From Selaginella moellendorffii (Eukaryota; Streptophyta; Lycopodiopsida; Selaginellales; Selaginellaceae): a stretch of 64,000 bases of DNA. The stretch spans positions 2,112,048-2,176,047 of the forward strand of contig NW_003314262.1 in assembly GCF_000143415.4 (NCBI RefSeq), in the 5' to 3' direction. The notes beneath the pieces are model-generated. The model was not told the DNA's origin. It did no database searches and saw only the letters and a list, made by a program, of their open reading frames with translations. Position 1 is the stretch's first letter. Each line of letters opens with the position of its first letter. Positions 43,929 to 54,031 of this stretch are shown here, piece after piece. A program made the translations under genes and the position numbers.

Positions 43929-46900
43929 AAAAAATGGTACAAGTCAATTTTACCATCTACAATATTAGCGAATGTTGCTCCCGATGGTCGTTGAGAGGGT
44001 TTTGGTCGAGGAAACGTGAAGGGCGGAAATACTCTCCTCTGCAATGTGGGGTCAATCGCATCCGATGGCGTGTGGGCACATGCCATTTCAGCTGTAGACT
44101 CTGGTACAACTGGCTCAACAGTGGCATGGGGTGGTTCCGATGGCGTGTGATCACACGCCATTTCAGCTGGTGCCTCCGTTGGCAAAGTGGACATGACCGA
44201 ACAGGCAACAGGGGCGGTGTAGGGAGGTTCCAACGGCGCGTAGTCAGACGATTGGGCACACGTTGAGTCCGTTGGAAATGAGGATACGACCGGCTCGGCG
44301 GCTGGGGCGGCCTCATGTGGGTCCAATGGCGCCTGGTCACCGTCAGTTGGATACGTGGACAAGATTGACTCAGTGGTATGGGCAGCATCAAGTGGAGCGT
44401 GGTCAACTTGCTTGGCGTTGATATGGATAGTAGCCTCCACCAGCTCTGATGACTCTTGCAGCCAAGTAGAGTCCACTGGCGGATCCATATGCATGTCCAA
44501 ATATCTCCCTTCGATTGAGATGGTATCCTCCCGTGCTACTAAAAACAAACTCATTAGCACATTGAATCGACTATACTGTATTTACCATCAACTGCTATTG
44601 AGGAACTAGGACCGATATCACTTGGGCGCACTGCTGATTCTGAAGGATTGGACATACATTTCGACCCTTGCTTGGCACTATCCTTCCTCGACACTAAAGG
44701 CTAGAGTTTGTAAATTCAACTGAATAATCTCTACTTACCATTTGCTCTGCGACCTACATGGACAATGTTAGAAATGGTAAAAGGTTAGGAATGGATGTAC
44801 TATTATTTACCTGATGGTTTGTCTTGTATGACCTTCCTCCGCTGCTCTTTGGCCACCTCAGGCTGGCCATCGTCGTCATCATCGTCGTCGTCGTTATTGT
44901 GATCGTCACCATTGTGAGGACCATCCAAGTCCTCTTCGTCCTCCTCTTCTTCGTCCTCCTCTTCGTCCTTCTGCTCTTCCTGCTCATTATCTTTCTCTGG
45001 CTCCTCATCCCCCTCCTGCATTTCTTCCATAGGCTGCTCAGGCTGGATGGCTTGTTCTTCTAGGACCATCTTGGGAAAATCATCTGGCCGAGTCTCCATC
45101 TCAAAATACAAGACATCCATAGCCTATTTTAGTGCGTGACCTAGGACCGTATCCTCACCCGACTGTCTTAACATGGTTTCTGCACGTTCTTGCACCCTTC
45201 GAAGACGACGAGATGAGAAAAACGTGGCCCTGACTTGAAAAGCTTCCCTCATCCATTGTACCTCTCCATTGAGATTGGGGAAGGGGAGTCCTCCATAGGA
45301 ATCTGAGTCATGAGGTGGTGACTGCCTGCTTTCACTCAGCCCTTGATCTGCAATGAATGGCATGAGCACACACGCCATAACCGCGAGGCATTACCTATCA
45401 TCTTTTCGTTGCCCTTCTTCCTTTTCGAATCAAACGCCTCTGATCTCAACGACTGTCCAACGTGCTTTCGCTTTTTATGACCACTGTCAGTTTGAGCTTG
45501 GCTGGTGCTTGCCTGTTTTGCCTTTGAAGAAGTTTCTCCTGCAAGGAATGGCATGAGACCACACGCCATTGCAAATATAATTTGTACCTCCTTTTTTCCT
45601 ATTGCTTGTCTGTTTGTCCTTCTTCGATGCGCCACCAGTGCGCTTTTCAGTCCTCGTGTCTGAATATTCACAACGATCTATAATCAAAATGGCGTGAGGC
45701 CTCACGTGACCTTACTTTGTGCAGGTTGTGAGCTCGGCCCAACATGGGTATCTTCAACAGTAGCTGTTAATGCCGTTTCAGCATCTGGGGGTGGCCACGC
45801 TCCTGCATACAGAGCTTGTGAGATTACATTTAAACTTAAAGTGTGTACTCACCAGGTTTGCAAAGAAGATACTGTTTTTCTTTGGCAACTGTAATTATAT
45901 GCTCCATTGAAGTCACCTCTTCAATGGAGTTTGTCACCACAACACACGGGACACCCTTGAGTAGTGCGGCTCGAAAGAATAGTCCGCCGCAGTTGTACTC
46001 GACAACGCATTTGCCCTTGGAGTCGGAAGCAGGTGACCCACCCGCTATTGCGTTGAAGACCCAGCTGAGCATTTCCCATGCTGCACCTGGAGCTTTCTTT
46101 GGATTTGAAAGCTCCATAGCCGTCTTCAGTTCCTCAGACACGGGTAAATTGACCTCCCTCAGATCAATTCGATTGGCCTTGTCGAACGAAGCTGGGAAGT
46201 CACTCTAGTCCCACTCTGCTGCAGGACCAATAACAAGGGCGAGAGTGAAGATGCGGACATTCGTCGGTATCTTCTTCTTAACCATTATCCCATGGATCTC
46301 CCGCATCTCCTTGCCTTTCAACCGAGCCTTCACCTCGTTCAAGGCCTTCCAGAACTTGTGATAGGATTCGGAGTCGTAGATCATATAGTGGACTGAAGAT
46401 TCCACCTCCGCAAGTCCCACCATTAAGTCAATGATGGAGCTGACTTCGTCTGCATGAGTGATCTCCTCGTTTGTGAAGTCCATCACACAAAAGATGTTCT
46501 TGACCTGCTCATCTCCGCGGGAAACGATGCTCCTCCACCTTTGATCCTCATCCAAATTCAAGTATACCCGGTAAGGTTCTCGATAGGCCTCTGCTGCGGG
46601 GTCGAGCTGTTTCTGAAGCCGACGGTCGACATCAATCTTAATGAAATTTGGATACTGATCCAACTTCTCAGCTTTACTTTTCGTGGCATCCCGTAGCAGA
46701 TCGATGAACTTGGGGGCCCCCTTCACGTACTCATCGATGTCTTCATTTGACAACTCCAGCACTTCCATCATCTCTTGCGTGGTGTCGATGCTCACCCTCT
46801 CCGCGGCCACTTGCTCGAAGATCCAATCCTTCAATAGCGCACGAGCTCTCAGAGTCGTGCACAAGTCCTCGTATGTCACAATATGGCCGGGAGTCATTTT

Positions 46901-48430
46901 GGTCTTGTTGAAGACTACCTCACCACGTAGAAGAGCATTAGCCACTGTCAGAAGGTCATCGTCATCTAGAGACCGCGAGAAACGCAAGGCGTTGAGCTTC
47001 AAATCATTGGGCTTCAGGCCGTCCTCCACACCCATTGAGTTTGGCAACTCCCCGTCATGGTACCTCCTCAGCACATCTACCCATTTGTCAAAAACAACTT
47101 TTGTCGCGAGTAGAATGTTATGGATGCTAAGTGTGTCATTGACCCCCAGTGTTTTCGAGAGAAGACTCGAGAATTCCTGCAATGGAAATGGCGTGAGGCC
47201 ACATGCTATGCCACATGCAACGAGGCTTACCTGCCAGGCGCTAGTTGCTAGTGCACGTCCTTGTCCTGGTTTTTGTGGCTTCTTCAGTTGAACCCAGAGC
47301 TTCCATGTTCGTGCCAATGTCTCGTGCAGACCCGATTTGTAGCACGTTTCTTGCTTGACATTCTGCGCGTGGGAGATGTATATGATAGATCGGAGGGGCG
47401 AGTTGCCTTTTATCAGGCGGACAACTCTTGTCTTAAAGACTTTCTTCACCTCCTCGCCCACCATAATATCCACAACTATCTCTTGCATCGCCAAGCTAGA
47501 ATGCTGCCCGGAGACGGCATAGAACCGGATGTTCTGATCGTCCGACACCTTCCTATTGATCAAGTCTGGAAACCTCGTCTCGCCCTTCATTGTTCGGTAG
47601 TAGGGGATCACGTCTGTGATGTCGGGTGTTACTGGACTTGCCAGCATCTTCTGCTTCAGTTTCTCCACCCACTCATCAGATACTAGCCTGTGGTTGTATT
47701 TGCTTTGGATGTCGATATGGCTCACGTCGATTGTATATACTTTGTTGGAATAGTAACAAGTACTATTATCTGCGACGATTTTTGCTGCCTCTTCTTGCTC
47801 TTTCTGCTCTTTGCGGCTCTTCTTTTTGGTGGGTGTAGTGTTCGAACTCGAGGCAATGGCATCACTGAGTAGCTTCTTTTTTGGAGCAGGAGAGTCGGAC
47901 GTCGGCTTGAGCTTGACCACCCTTTTCTGCTTCGAGGTAGTTTCCAGATCGACCCCCTTCCCCTTTGCTTCGCGAACTGGAGTCACTCTCAACGGCTCAA
48001 TGTTGGAATATAGTTTTTGAACATCGCCGTAGGTGAGGTCCGTGGATTCCATGTGATCTTCATAGACCCGTAGCGTCTTTGAAATTGTGGGCCTCCTGGA
48101 CAACCTCTCCCTAGCTCCCTCTAGGAATTCCTTATAGCCGCTGCCCCCCTCCGGGAAGCCGCTAGGATGTGCAAGGTGGATCTTGAAGGCAGACGCTGTC
48201 TCTACCACAAGTGCCAGTCCATATTCTTGCATGGAACTGCATGGAGTGTCTGTCACTTGGATGAGGATCCCCATGCATTCTTTTCTCCCACCATCTGTGT
48301 TGTACAGCCTCAGATCCTCGCCTTCCATCCCGAAAGTCCAACTGGTGAGCTCCTCCCCCTTCTCTGCATCCACATTGATAGTGGCTGGAAGAAGAATACA
48401 ATTCCTCGCTTGTTCAGAAATGCACAACAA
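43044..48430 (-). CDS. Multi-exon transposon gene: ParB-like, degenerate MTase-like and FCP1/NIF HAD domains
   Basis: Exons (5' to 3'): from about 48,384 to 47,231; 47,176-45,853; 45,802-45,716; 45,677-45,588; 45,538-45,395; 45,347-44,811; 44,753-44,739; 44,693-44,586; 44,538-43,954; 43,906-43,044. Eight of nine introns are phase 1, all 38-57 bp. The 5' end is unclear: the frame opens at 48,430 without ATG, the first in-frame ATG is at 48,328, and acceptor-like sites suggest upstream exons. Domains: ParB-like (VYTIDVSHIDI...YAVSGQHSSLAMQ, about 47,750-47,330); a region with CVVEYNCGGLFFRAALLKG resembling a decayed DNA-methyltransferase motif (about 46,000-45,900); a Lys/Arg-rich linker; an acidic Glu/Asp stretch (about 45,000-44,850); Pro-rich repeats; and an FCP1/NIF HAD domain (FDLNGVLF, GVWTSM, LIIDDSP). 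Three in-frame TAG codons lie at 46,205, 45,124 and 43,629. It may be two genes; phase continuity favours one. Confidence 0.6.
44064..44089. repeat. Palindrome copy in a Pro-rich exon
   Basis: This copy reads gatggcgtgtgggcac and its near-complement. It lies in coding sequence of the minus-strand gene and contributes the residues EMACAHTPSD. Confidence 0.75.
44139..44164. repeat. Palindrome copy in a Pro-rich exon
   Basis: This is a nearly perfect copy with core gtgtgatcacac. It codes for EMACDHTPSE, parallel to the copy 75 bp away, so the exon repeat unit includes the palindrome. Confidence 0.75.
45348..45394 (-). repeat. 47-bp intron filled by the 24-bp palindrome
   Basis: It starts gtaatg and ends attgcag on the minus strand. 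The palindrome copy occupies 45,356-45,379, half of the intron. Removal keeps the frame (phase 1). Confidence 0.8.
45539..45587 (-). repeat. 49-bp intron filled by the 24-bp palindrome
   Basis: It starts gtacaaat and ends ccttgcag on the minus strand. The palindrome is at 45,547-45,570, one mismatch from symmetric in the core. Phase 1. Confidence 0.8.
45678..45715 (-). repeat. 38-bp intron that is mostly palindrome
   Basis: It starts gtaagg and ends attatag on the minus strand. The palindrome at 45,688-45,711 takes up nearly two thirds of it, leaving only splice signals outside. Phase 1. This is exceptionally short for a plant intron. Confidence 0.78.
47177..47230 (-). repeat. 54-bp intron carrying the palindrome
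   Basis: It starts gtaagc and ends ccattgcag on the minus strand. The palindrome lies at 47,187-47,210. Because 54 is a multiple of three and holds no stop, the ORF reads through it, but the splice sites are excellent and the translation (VSLVACGIACGLTPF) looks like the repeat, not protein. Confidence 0.75.
47330..47750 (-). other. ParB-like domain segment
   Basis: The segment reads VYTIDVSHIDIQSKYNHRLV, then WVEKLKQKMLAS, then RFYAVSGQHSSLAMQEI. This follows the ParB/sulfiredoxin-like layout: a short beta strand, a helix of the kind that selects sites, and a GxHR-like loop, here GQHSS. The match is by pattern only. Such domains are typical of bacterial partition proteins and are often fused to DNA methyltransferases in phages and plasmids. 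Confidence 0.45.
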
Positions 48431-48463
48431 TTAGAGCTGACAGATAAAAAGCTAGTAGCTGGA

Positions 48464-48487
48464 AATAACGTGAGGCCACACGCCATT
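48464..48487. repeat. Palindrome copy upstream of the ParB-like exon
   Basis: This copy has half-sites aacgtgagg and ccacacgccatt. On the minus strand it is flanked by gtgaatgg and atttccag and could be another tiny intron of the 5' region. Confidence 0.7.
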
Positions 48488-48523
48488 CACCACTGCATCA
48501 GATGTCTTGAGGCTGCATCCTAA

Positions 48524-48547
48524 GATGGCGTGAGGCTACACGCCATC
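48524..48547. repeat. Palindrome copy upstream of the ParB-like gene
   Basis: This near-perfect copy, gatggcgtgagg with ctacacgccatc, lies 60 bp from the previous one. Confidence 0.8.
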
Positions 48548-48600
48548 TGTAACCGGACTGCACTCGAGAGCCCAATCGGTGCATGCCAATGTTGCTACTG

Positions 48601-48624
48601 AATGGCATGTGGCCTCATGCCATT
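48601..48624. repeat. Palindrome copy in a probable 51-bp 5' intron
   Basis: The copy reads aatggcatgtgg and its complement. On the minus strand gtaagtc at 48,648 and ccattcag at 48,598 frame it as a likely 51-bp intron of an upstream exon. Confidence 0.75.
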
Positions 48625-48849
48625 TTCTACTTGGCCTAAAAGACTTACCATTTGAAGCCGAATGGAGGCGTGACAACCGGACTCGCTGGCAAATGTGCAC
48701 TGTGTGTGCAGCGGATCGTAGCAGCAAGGCTACTCTGCCACTTACAGTTGGAGAGTGGCGCTGAAATCTCCCGGGATGCCAAGTGGGCTGCGTGTGGGTG
48801 GCGGAGTGGGCGGCGGAGTTGGCGGCAAAGTTACAAACTGGGTGTGTCT

Positions 48850-49010
48850 TGAAGTGGATGCCGATGCACACGAGCGCGATGCGAGCGCGAGTGTGATGCA
48901 AGCGCGAGTGGACGCCGATGCACACGAGAAACCTGTAGAGAAGTGGGAGCGCGAGTGGGAGCGCGATGCGAGCGCGAGTGTGCGAGCGCGAGTACGAAGC
49001 AAAATGCAAA
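48850..49010. repeat. GC-rich minisatellite of gcgagcgcgagtg-type units
   Basis: Imperfect tandem units contain cgcgagtg and gatgcgagcg. CpG is frequent, unlike most repeat DNA in the window. The long frames through it on both strands are repeat artefacts. A similar array lies at about 56,470-56,660. Confidence 0.75.
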
Positions 49011-49409
49011 ACCTAACCTCACACGCGCGAAATGTCACGACGGTTGGTAATCCCGCCACGTCATCATTTCTCGGACTTGGGCGCCACCATTAATTTCTGG
49101 ATCGGCGCGCGCATGCGTGAAATCCAAAAGAAATCCGCAACGTCATCATTCCTCGGACTGCATGCACGCGAAATCCGAAAGAAAGATCATGATTGGGATA
49201 TCATTTAATACCCTCGCTATATTTATACCATGCATGATTGGATATTCCAAAGCATCTTGTATTTCCAAAAATGCCAGATGTTCAGCTAAATAAATTGTCA
49301 GAGGATTTGATGTGACGTTCAAGCATGTGGGCTCATGCAATTTTGATCCCAAGAAATGCACCAAAAAATGCTCGGCGTCATCTGGTGTTATCTCTTGAAT
49401 GGCATGGGG

Positions 49410-49828
49410 TGAAAACTCCTGGACTCTCTGGACTGAGAGGAAAACGTCCACACGAGATCTTCCTAGGAGATTCAAATCTAATCTAGTCCCTAAATCTAAA
49501 ACTACACTACAAGAAGAATGCACTTACCTGCTTGTGCCAAGCCAAGTTGGGACTGTGAACAAGTGCTTGAAGGTGCTAGTCCCACGCCTTTGATCCCTTG
49601 AAGGCGGTGGGTAAGTAAGACATTGCTGTGAAGAGCTGAAGAGATAGGCAGAAAGACGATGTATTGCAATGTATTTTGTATTAGGGATAAGTCTAAAAAC
49701 ATTCTAAGTCCTACTTTTATAGTCGCTACTGCTGACGTCAAGGTTAGGAATACAGTCCTAACCTTGAACCTCTCAAGTTTACTTTCCTAAGCTTGAATCC
49801 TCGAGCTTGTCTTTTTCTCCTTTTTCCA
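49410..49828 (-). repeat. 3' LTR of the gag-only element
   Basis: It starts TG and ends CA on either strand. It aligns without gaps to 54,791-55,209 with about four substitutions. Confidence 0.95.
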
Positions 49829-50103
49829 CTCTCCCACGACTGCCTTGTGCTGCGTCCCGCAGTCACTGCTCCATCGCTGCATTGTGGGTAGTTGTTCCCT
49901 CATGCGGTTCCTCCTCCTCTTCCTCCTCTTCATAAGTCTGAGCTGCTTCCTCAAAGTCTTGTGATCTGAATTTGACCAGCTTCTTCCCGAGATCAGTTGC
50001 ACAAACGCCTCTTCTCGAAACTTTAAACATCCGACTTGAAACAGCCACAACTTCTCCTGGACGGCTTTCAGTTTTGCTGCTTTCCTACTTACTTCCTCTA
50101 CTC

Positions 50104-52476
50104 CTACAGAGCTACAAAGGATGAAACCAGCTTGCCTCTGTCCCACCAGAACCTGAGAAACACACTTCCTCGTCTCTTCAACAACTTCAAACCAGCCACC
50201 TTCAAGTTCAAACTTTGGCCTGGGTATACGGCTCCTCTTGATGGCTGCTCCACAAGGTTCTGAACTTCTACACCTCTTTGTTGTCTAACATCTTCTTCTT
50301 TCTTCTTCACAACAGCTTTCTGCTCCAAGCCAGCTTGACCAGCTGCTGCCTGTTCCACGTCAAACTCTGGCATTGAATTTTTCTTCTGCTCCGTCTGCTC
50401 ACAAAACTTCGGAAGAACCACCTCAAGTTCCTGCATCTGAAACTCCTTTATCCACTGCAGGTCTTCGTCTTCTTCTGCTGGTTGCTCAATCTGATCAGGC
50501 TGTTCATCTTCCACCAGGTTTTGCTTCAACCTTGCTTCAGCTTGCTCTTCCACATGAAACTTTTCTTTCTGCTGAACAGGTGCCAACTCCTCTTGGGTAA
50601 AACTTCTTGTTTCTTGATTGTTTGATTGTTTGTTGTGTTCTTTGATTGTTTCTGGATCTTGTGCTTGCAATTCAGCTTGAATTGCTTTAAGTATTTTCTT
50701 GCTTTTCTTCCATTCGGTTTCTGGGATAATTTCCAGTTCATCATCGTGATCTTGTTCTTCCAAATTATCTGGTTGTTGATACTTGTATTGTTGTCTCGTG
50801 ATTGCTCGTATTGCTGGTTCTTCATAAGTTTGTGAGTCTTCGACTTCGACCTCAACATTCCGTGCTGCAGGTGGTCTTGCTCTTGGAGCTTGATTGTTTA
50901 CGACTTGGTTATTTTCACGATTTGCATTTTGGTAAGGTTGCCGAGGTTGATTATCTTGTTGTGGTGCAGGTCGCTGGTTGTAATTGTAACCTTGAGCTTG
51001 AGGTGGTCTTTGATTATAGTTGCGATATGGTTCTTGATCATAATTGTAATTTCGTGGGGGAGGACATTGGTAGTTATCATCACGTTGCTGATATGCATTG
51101 TAGTTTCTTCCATAGTTTCCAGAATAGTTGTTTGGTCTTTGATCTTGAGGGGGTATTCTATTGTAGTTGCGATTGTTCTGACGGTAAAAGTTTCCTCTTT
51201 GATTGTACAAATTATCATCACGTTGATAATAATTGTTATATCTTGGAGGTTCATTGCGTGGTGGTCGTGCATTTTGATTCCAGTTTCCTTGATATCGAAG
51301 ATTAGGCTCTCGACGAGAAGTATTCTTGATTCTTGAAACTTCCATTGTATTCCTAAATCGGCAATTCTTGGCTGTATGGCCTTCTCTTTCACAAATTTGA
51401 CACTTTGGAAGCTGTAACTTGCATTCCGAATATGTATGTCCCTCGTTTTTACATTTTGTACACCACACTCCTGCTTTGTGTTCGGTTTGCGAGATTTTCC
51501 TGATTATATCCTTCAAGTCTTGGTCTTTTGGTGTTTTCTTCTTTGTCTTAATGCGTATTTCTTCCTCTTCTTCATCATCTGAACCGTCATCAGTTTGTGA
51601 AGGTATAGCTTTTGTGAATTGCTTGAATCTCTTTTCCAATGTGAGGATTTCTTTGGAGAGTGTATCAACACTTTCATCATCTGGATTCTCTGTTGCAGCA
51701 GCAATTGTTACCATGTTTCTATAGATTTCTTTTAGTCCTTGGATATAGGATAAGCTCTTTCCTTTATCTGTTATCAAATCTTTGCAGTGCTTTGCATGAA
51801 ACTTAAATCGTCGAGTGTAATCTTGAATTCCTTCACGTGATTTTTGCTTGAAGTTTTTGATGATCTCATAGTGTTCTTCTGGAGTTCCACCGGTCTGGAA
51901 TTGCTCCTTGAATTGTGTGACCTTTTCATCATGGGTCAAAGCATCATCGAGTGTATTATGCCAATCGAGTGCTTTTCCTTTAAGTGTGTATGGGAAAAGT
52001 ATTTCTCGATGCACTTCCTGTTTGTTCATCTTTACAATTTGATCAAATTGTTTAAGATGCTGGTTTGCATCTTCGGTTTTTCCACCAGTAAAAATGGGAT
52101 AGGAAATCATGTTCCCTATGGCTGTCGCTAGGTTGATGATTGCCATTTGAAGTTGTAGACTTTGTTGGTGAAATTGTTGTTCTTGTGAGTCTGGATTTAA
52201 GTAAAACTTTGGTGCTATGTATTCTGCTTCTTCAAATGCCTCAAACTCTAGGGCATCTTCGATATTTAGTTCTTTGTTATCTTTAACTGGGTTGCTCGAC
52301 TCGGCAACTTGAATCTCTTTATCCTCCTTGTCGTACTTTTCTAATATCGTTTCTAAAATTTGTTGCTGTTGTTGTTCTAATTTCTCTTTTTCTATCCCTT
52401 CCTTTTTCACTTCTCGATTCTTTTGTCGAAGATCTCTTTCCCGGATCTTGATTGGGTCTGGTTTGTGTTTGTACAT
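50104..52476 (-). CDS. Gag polyprotein of the LTR element
   Basis: The product has 790 residues with a proper ATG at 52,476. Residues about 135-290 match retrotransposon gag capsid style (ILFPYTLKGKALDWHNTL, FKEQFQTGGTPEEHYEII, YTRRFKFHAKHCKDLI). Two CCHC zinc knuckles follow (CTKCKNEGHTYSEC and CQICEREGHTAKNC), the second with perfect spacing. The middle 390-560 region is very rich in Asn, Gln, Tyr, Pro and Arg. The C-terminus is Glu/Gln-rich. The frame is intact, which agrees with the recent insertion. It stops at 50,104 without any pol frame downstream. Confidence 0.88.
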   Translation of the reverse strand: MYKHKPDPIKIRERDLRQKNREVKKEGIEKEKLEQQQQQILETILEKYDKEDKEIQVAESSNPVKDNKELNIEDALEFEAFEEAEYIAPKFYLNPDSQEQQFHQQSLQLQMAIINLATAIGNMISYPIFTGGKTEDANQHLKQFDQIVKMNKQEVHREILFPYTLKGKALDWHNTLDDALTHDEKVTQFKEQFQTGGTPEEHYEIIKNFKQKSREGIQDYTRRFKFHAKHCKDLITDKGKSLSYIQGLKEIYRNMVTIAAATENPDDESVDTLSKEILTLEKRFKQFTKAIPSQTDDGSDDEEEEEIRIKTKKKTPKDQDLKDIIRKISQTEHKAGVWCTKCKNEGHTYSECKLQLPKCQICEREGHTAKNCRFRNTMEVSRIKNTSRREPNLRYQGNWNQNARPPRNEPPRYNNYYQRDDNLYNQRGNFYRQNNRNYNRIPPQDQRPNNYSGNYGRNYNAYQQRDDNYQCPPPRNYNYDQEPYRNYNQRPPQAQGYNYNQRPAPQQDNQPRQPYQNANRENNQVVNNQAPRARPPAARNVEVEVEDSQTYEEPAIRAITRQQYKYQQPDNLEEQDHDDELEIIPETEWKKSKKILKAIQAELQAQDPETIKEHNKQSNNQETRSFTQEELAPVQQKEKFHVEEQAEARLKQNLVEDEQPDQIEQPAEEDEDLQWIKEFQMQELEVVLPKFCEQTEQKKNSMPEFDVEQAAAGQAGLEQKAVVKKKEEDVRQQRGVEVQNLVEQPSRGAVYPGQSLNLKVAGLKLLKRRGSVFLRFWWDRGKLVSSFVAL

Positions 52477-52569
52477 TCAATTTGCTGAGTCTTCTCAACG
52501 TGAATGTTGAGGTAAGTTTCCTGAATTTATGTGTTGCCTAAATTGTCTTGAGTCAAATGTTGTTCTTCA

Positions 52570-52730
52570 TAGATTGCAAAGTCAAGCTCTTACGTCTTGA
52601 GTCTGTTGCAAGTTTGGTTTTGTTGTATAAATACGAAGTCAAGCTCTTGTGTCTTGAGTCTTCTGCAAGTGTGATTTTGTTGTATAAATACGAAGTCAAG
52701 CTCTTGTGTCTTGAGTCTTCAATCGAGTTT
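52570..52730. repeat. 57-bp tandem repeat in the leader of the LTR element
   Basis: About 2.8 units with landmark agtcaagctctt at 52,580, 52,637 and 52,694. It lies between the two ORFs of the LTR element. Confidence 0.85.
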
Positions 52731-53236
52731 TTCTTTCTCGATTCTTCCCGAGTTTCTTTTCGAGGTCACTTTCCTGTATCTTGCTCAGAAAAGGTCTTGT
52801 ATTTGAAAAATCTGGTGGTGTATGTAAGTACGATTTTGTTTGTGGAAGGAGGTCGGTTGTGTCATAAATTGATCGATATAGCTGTTTGCTAGTGATATTT
52901 GGTGCTGCTCTCCAAGTTTGGGTTCGAGCAGGTATGCAAACGATTGCAACTCTCTTTAGGAGTCCAATCTTATCTAAATTCTTGAACAATTGTTTTGGTC
53001 TCTTACAATATCTTGGTCGTACTGGAATGCGAGCTCTCATTATGAGTGTTTGTGTTTCCCAGTCGTTGGTAGTATTTGAAAATGCTGAATACAGCAGTAG
53101 TTGTATTTTAATGTCCTAATTCTCGTATGTTTCTAGTCTCTAATGTCGTTCACACGTCACAATATAGTTTCCAACAGATTCTTGCTGCTTTAAGCCTATG
53201 TGTGCGCGGGTTTATCCAGCGCAATTTTCTCTATGA

Positions 53237-54031
53237 TCAATTTCGTGATGGTGCATTTCCCTGATGCTGTTCTTGCCGGTGGTGTTCTACTTCCCTCAGT
53301 CGTATAGCACGTTCTCTTTCACGATCAGAGTCAATCGCTTCACGAACTTCCCAAGGGATAGTCTCAATTAATACTCTTGCATTATAAGTTTGAATCCTTG
53401 ATGCAGGATCTCCTAAAATACTCCTCAAAATGTTGAGACTGCTTGGACGCACTCTTCCTTGTTGGTTGCGAGTGATATGTTGCTCTAGGTTGGGGTTTCG
53501 GCGTTGGACCTCAGTGTCAAAGTTGAAGTTCGGTACTGTATTTAATCTTGGCCTATTGTGATCCTGTCTTAAATTTCTCCTCCTTCGACTTGTTATCCTC
53601 GAGTTTCCAAGTCGTTCGCTTGAAATTGTCTCAAGTTCAGGGTCCCGTCGGTTTCTTAATCTCGAATTCTGAATTTGATTTTGTTGATGGCTTTGTCCTT
53701 GATTTCTTAATTCCCCAGCTATTCTCGTCCGTTCTAAACGGTGCCAATATGCTATAGTATATAGTTCGATAAGAGTGCTTGTTGGTAGCGTTACACGAAG
53801 AGGACTTTGAAGAAGTCGGTAAAGTAATTCTGCGTTCTCTTCGAAATCTCTAAATCTAAGAGTGTCCACAAACCAACGAACTTGTGGTTCAAAGGTACCA
53901 CACTCTGTTGCTGCTATGACTCTCGTCAAATCAGTGTTGAAAGCAAGCGTTAATGGTTGAAACGTTTCATGTTTGTGTATGCCTAGGAATTCGACAATTG
54001 TTTGTTGAAAGAGGTGTCCGCGATACACCAA
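53237..54031 (-). CDS. Second ORF of the LTR element, function unknown
   Basis: An open frame of about 264 codons lies between the 5' LTR and gag. No ATG opens it (the first codon of the frame as given is TTG), so it starts further upstream or after splicing. The N-terminal half looks globular (FNTDLTRVIAATECGTFEPQ, VRWFVDTLRFRDFEENAELL). The rest is Arg/Asn/Gln-rich and probably binds nucleic acid. I do not recognise the family. Confidence 0.5.
   Translation of the reverse strand: MVYRGHLFQQTIVEFLGIHKHETFQPLTLAFNTDLTRVIAATECGTFEPQVRWFVDTLRFRDFEENAELLYRLLQSPLRVTLPTSTLIELYTIAYWHRLERTRIAGELRNQGQSHQQNQIQNSRLRNRRDPELETISSERLGNSRITSRRRRNLRQDHNRPRLNTVPNFNFDTEVQRRNPNLEQHITRNQQGRVRPSSLNILRSILGDPASRIQTYNARVLIETIPWEVREAIDSDRERERAIRLREVEHHRQEQHQGNAPSRN

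Noticed and set aside
44824-45063. A hydrophobic plus-strand ORF of 79 codons
   Set aside because: It is the antisense of the acidic Glu/Asp stretch of the minus-strand gene; poly-acidic codons read backwards give Val, Ile, Leu and Phe.
47177-47230. The 18 codons here as real protein sequence
   Set aside because: The stretch has good donor and acceptor sites and its content is the palindrome, so it is better read as an intron.
50626-51336. Hydrophobic plus-strand ORFs resembling membrane proteins
   Set aside because: They are antisense to the Asn/Gln/Tyr-rich region of gag.
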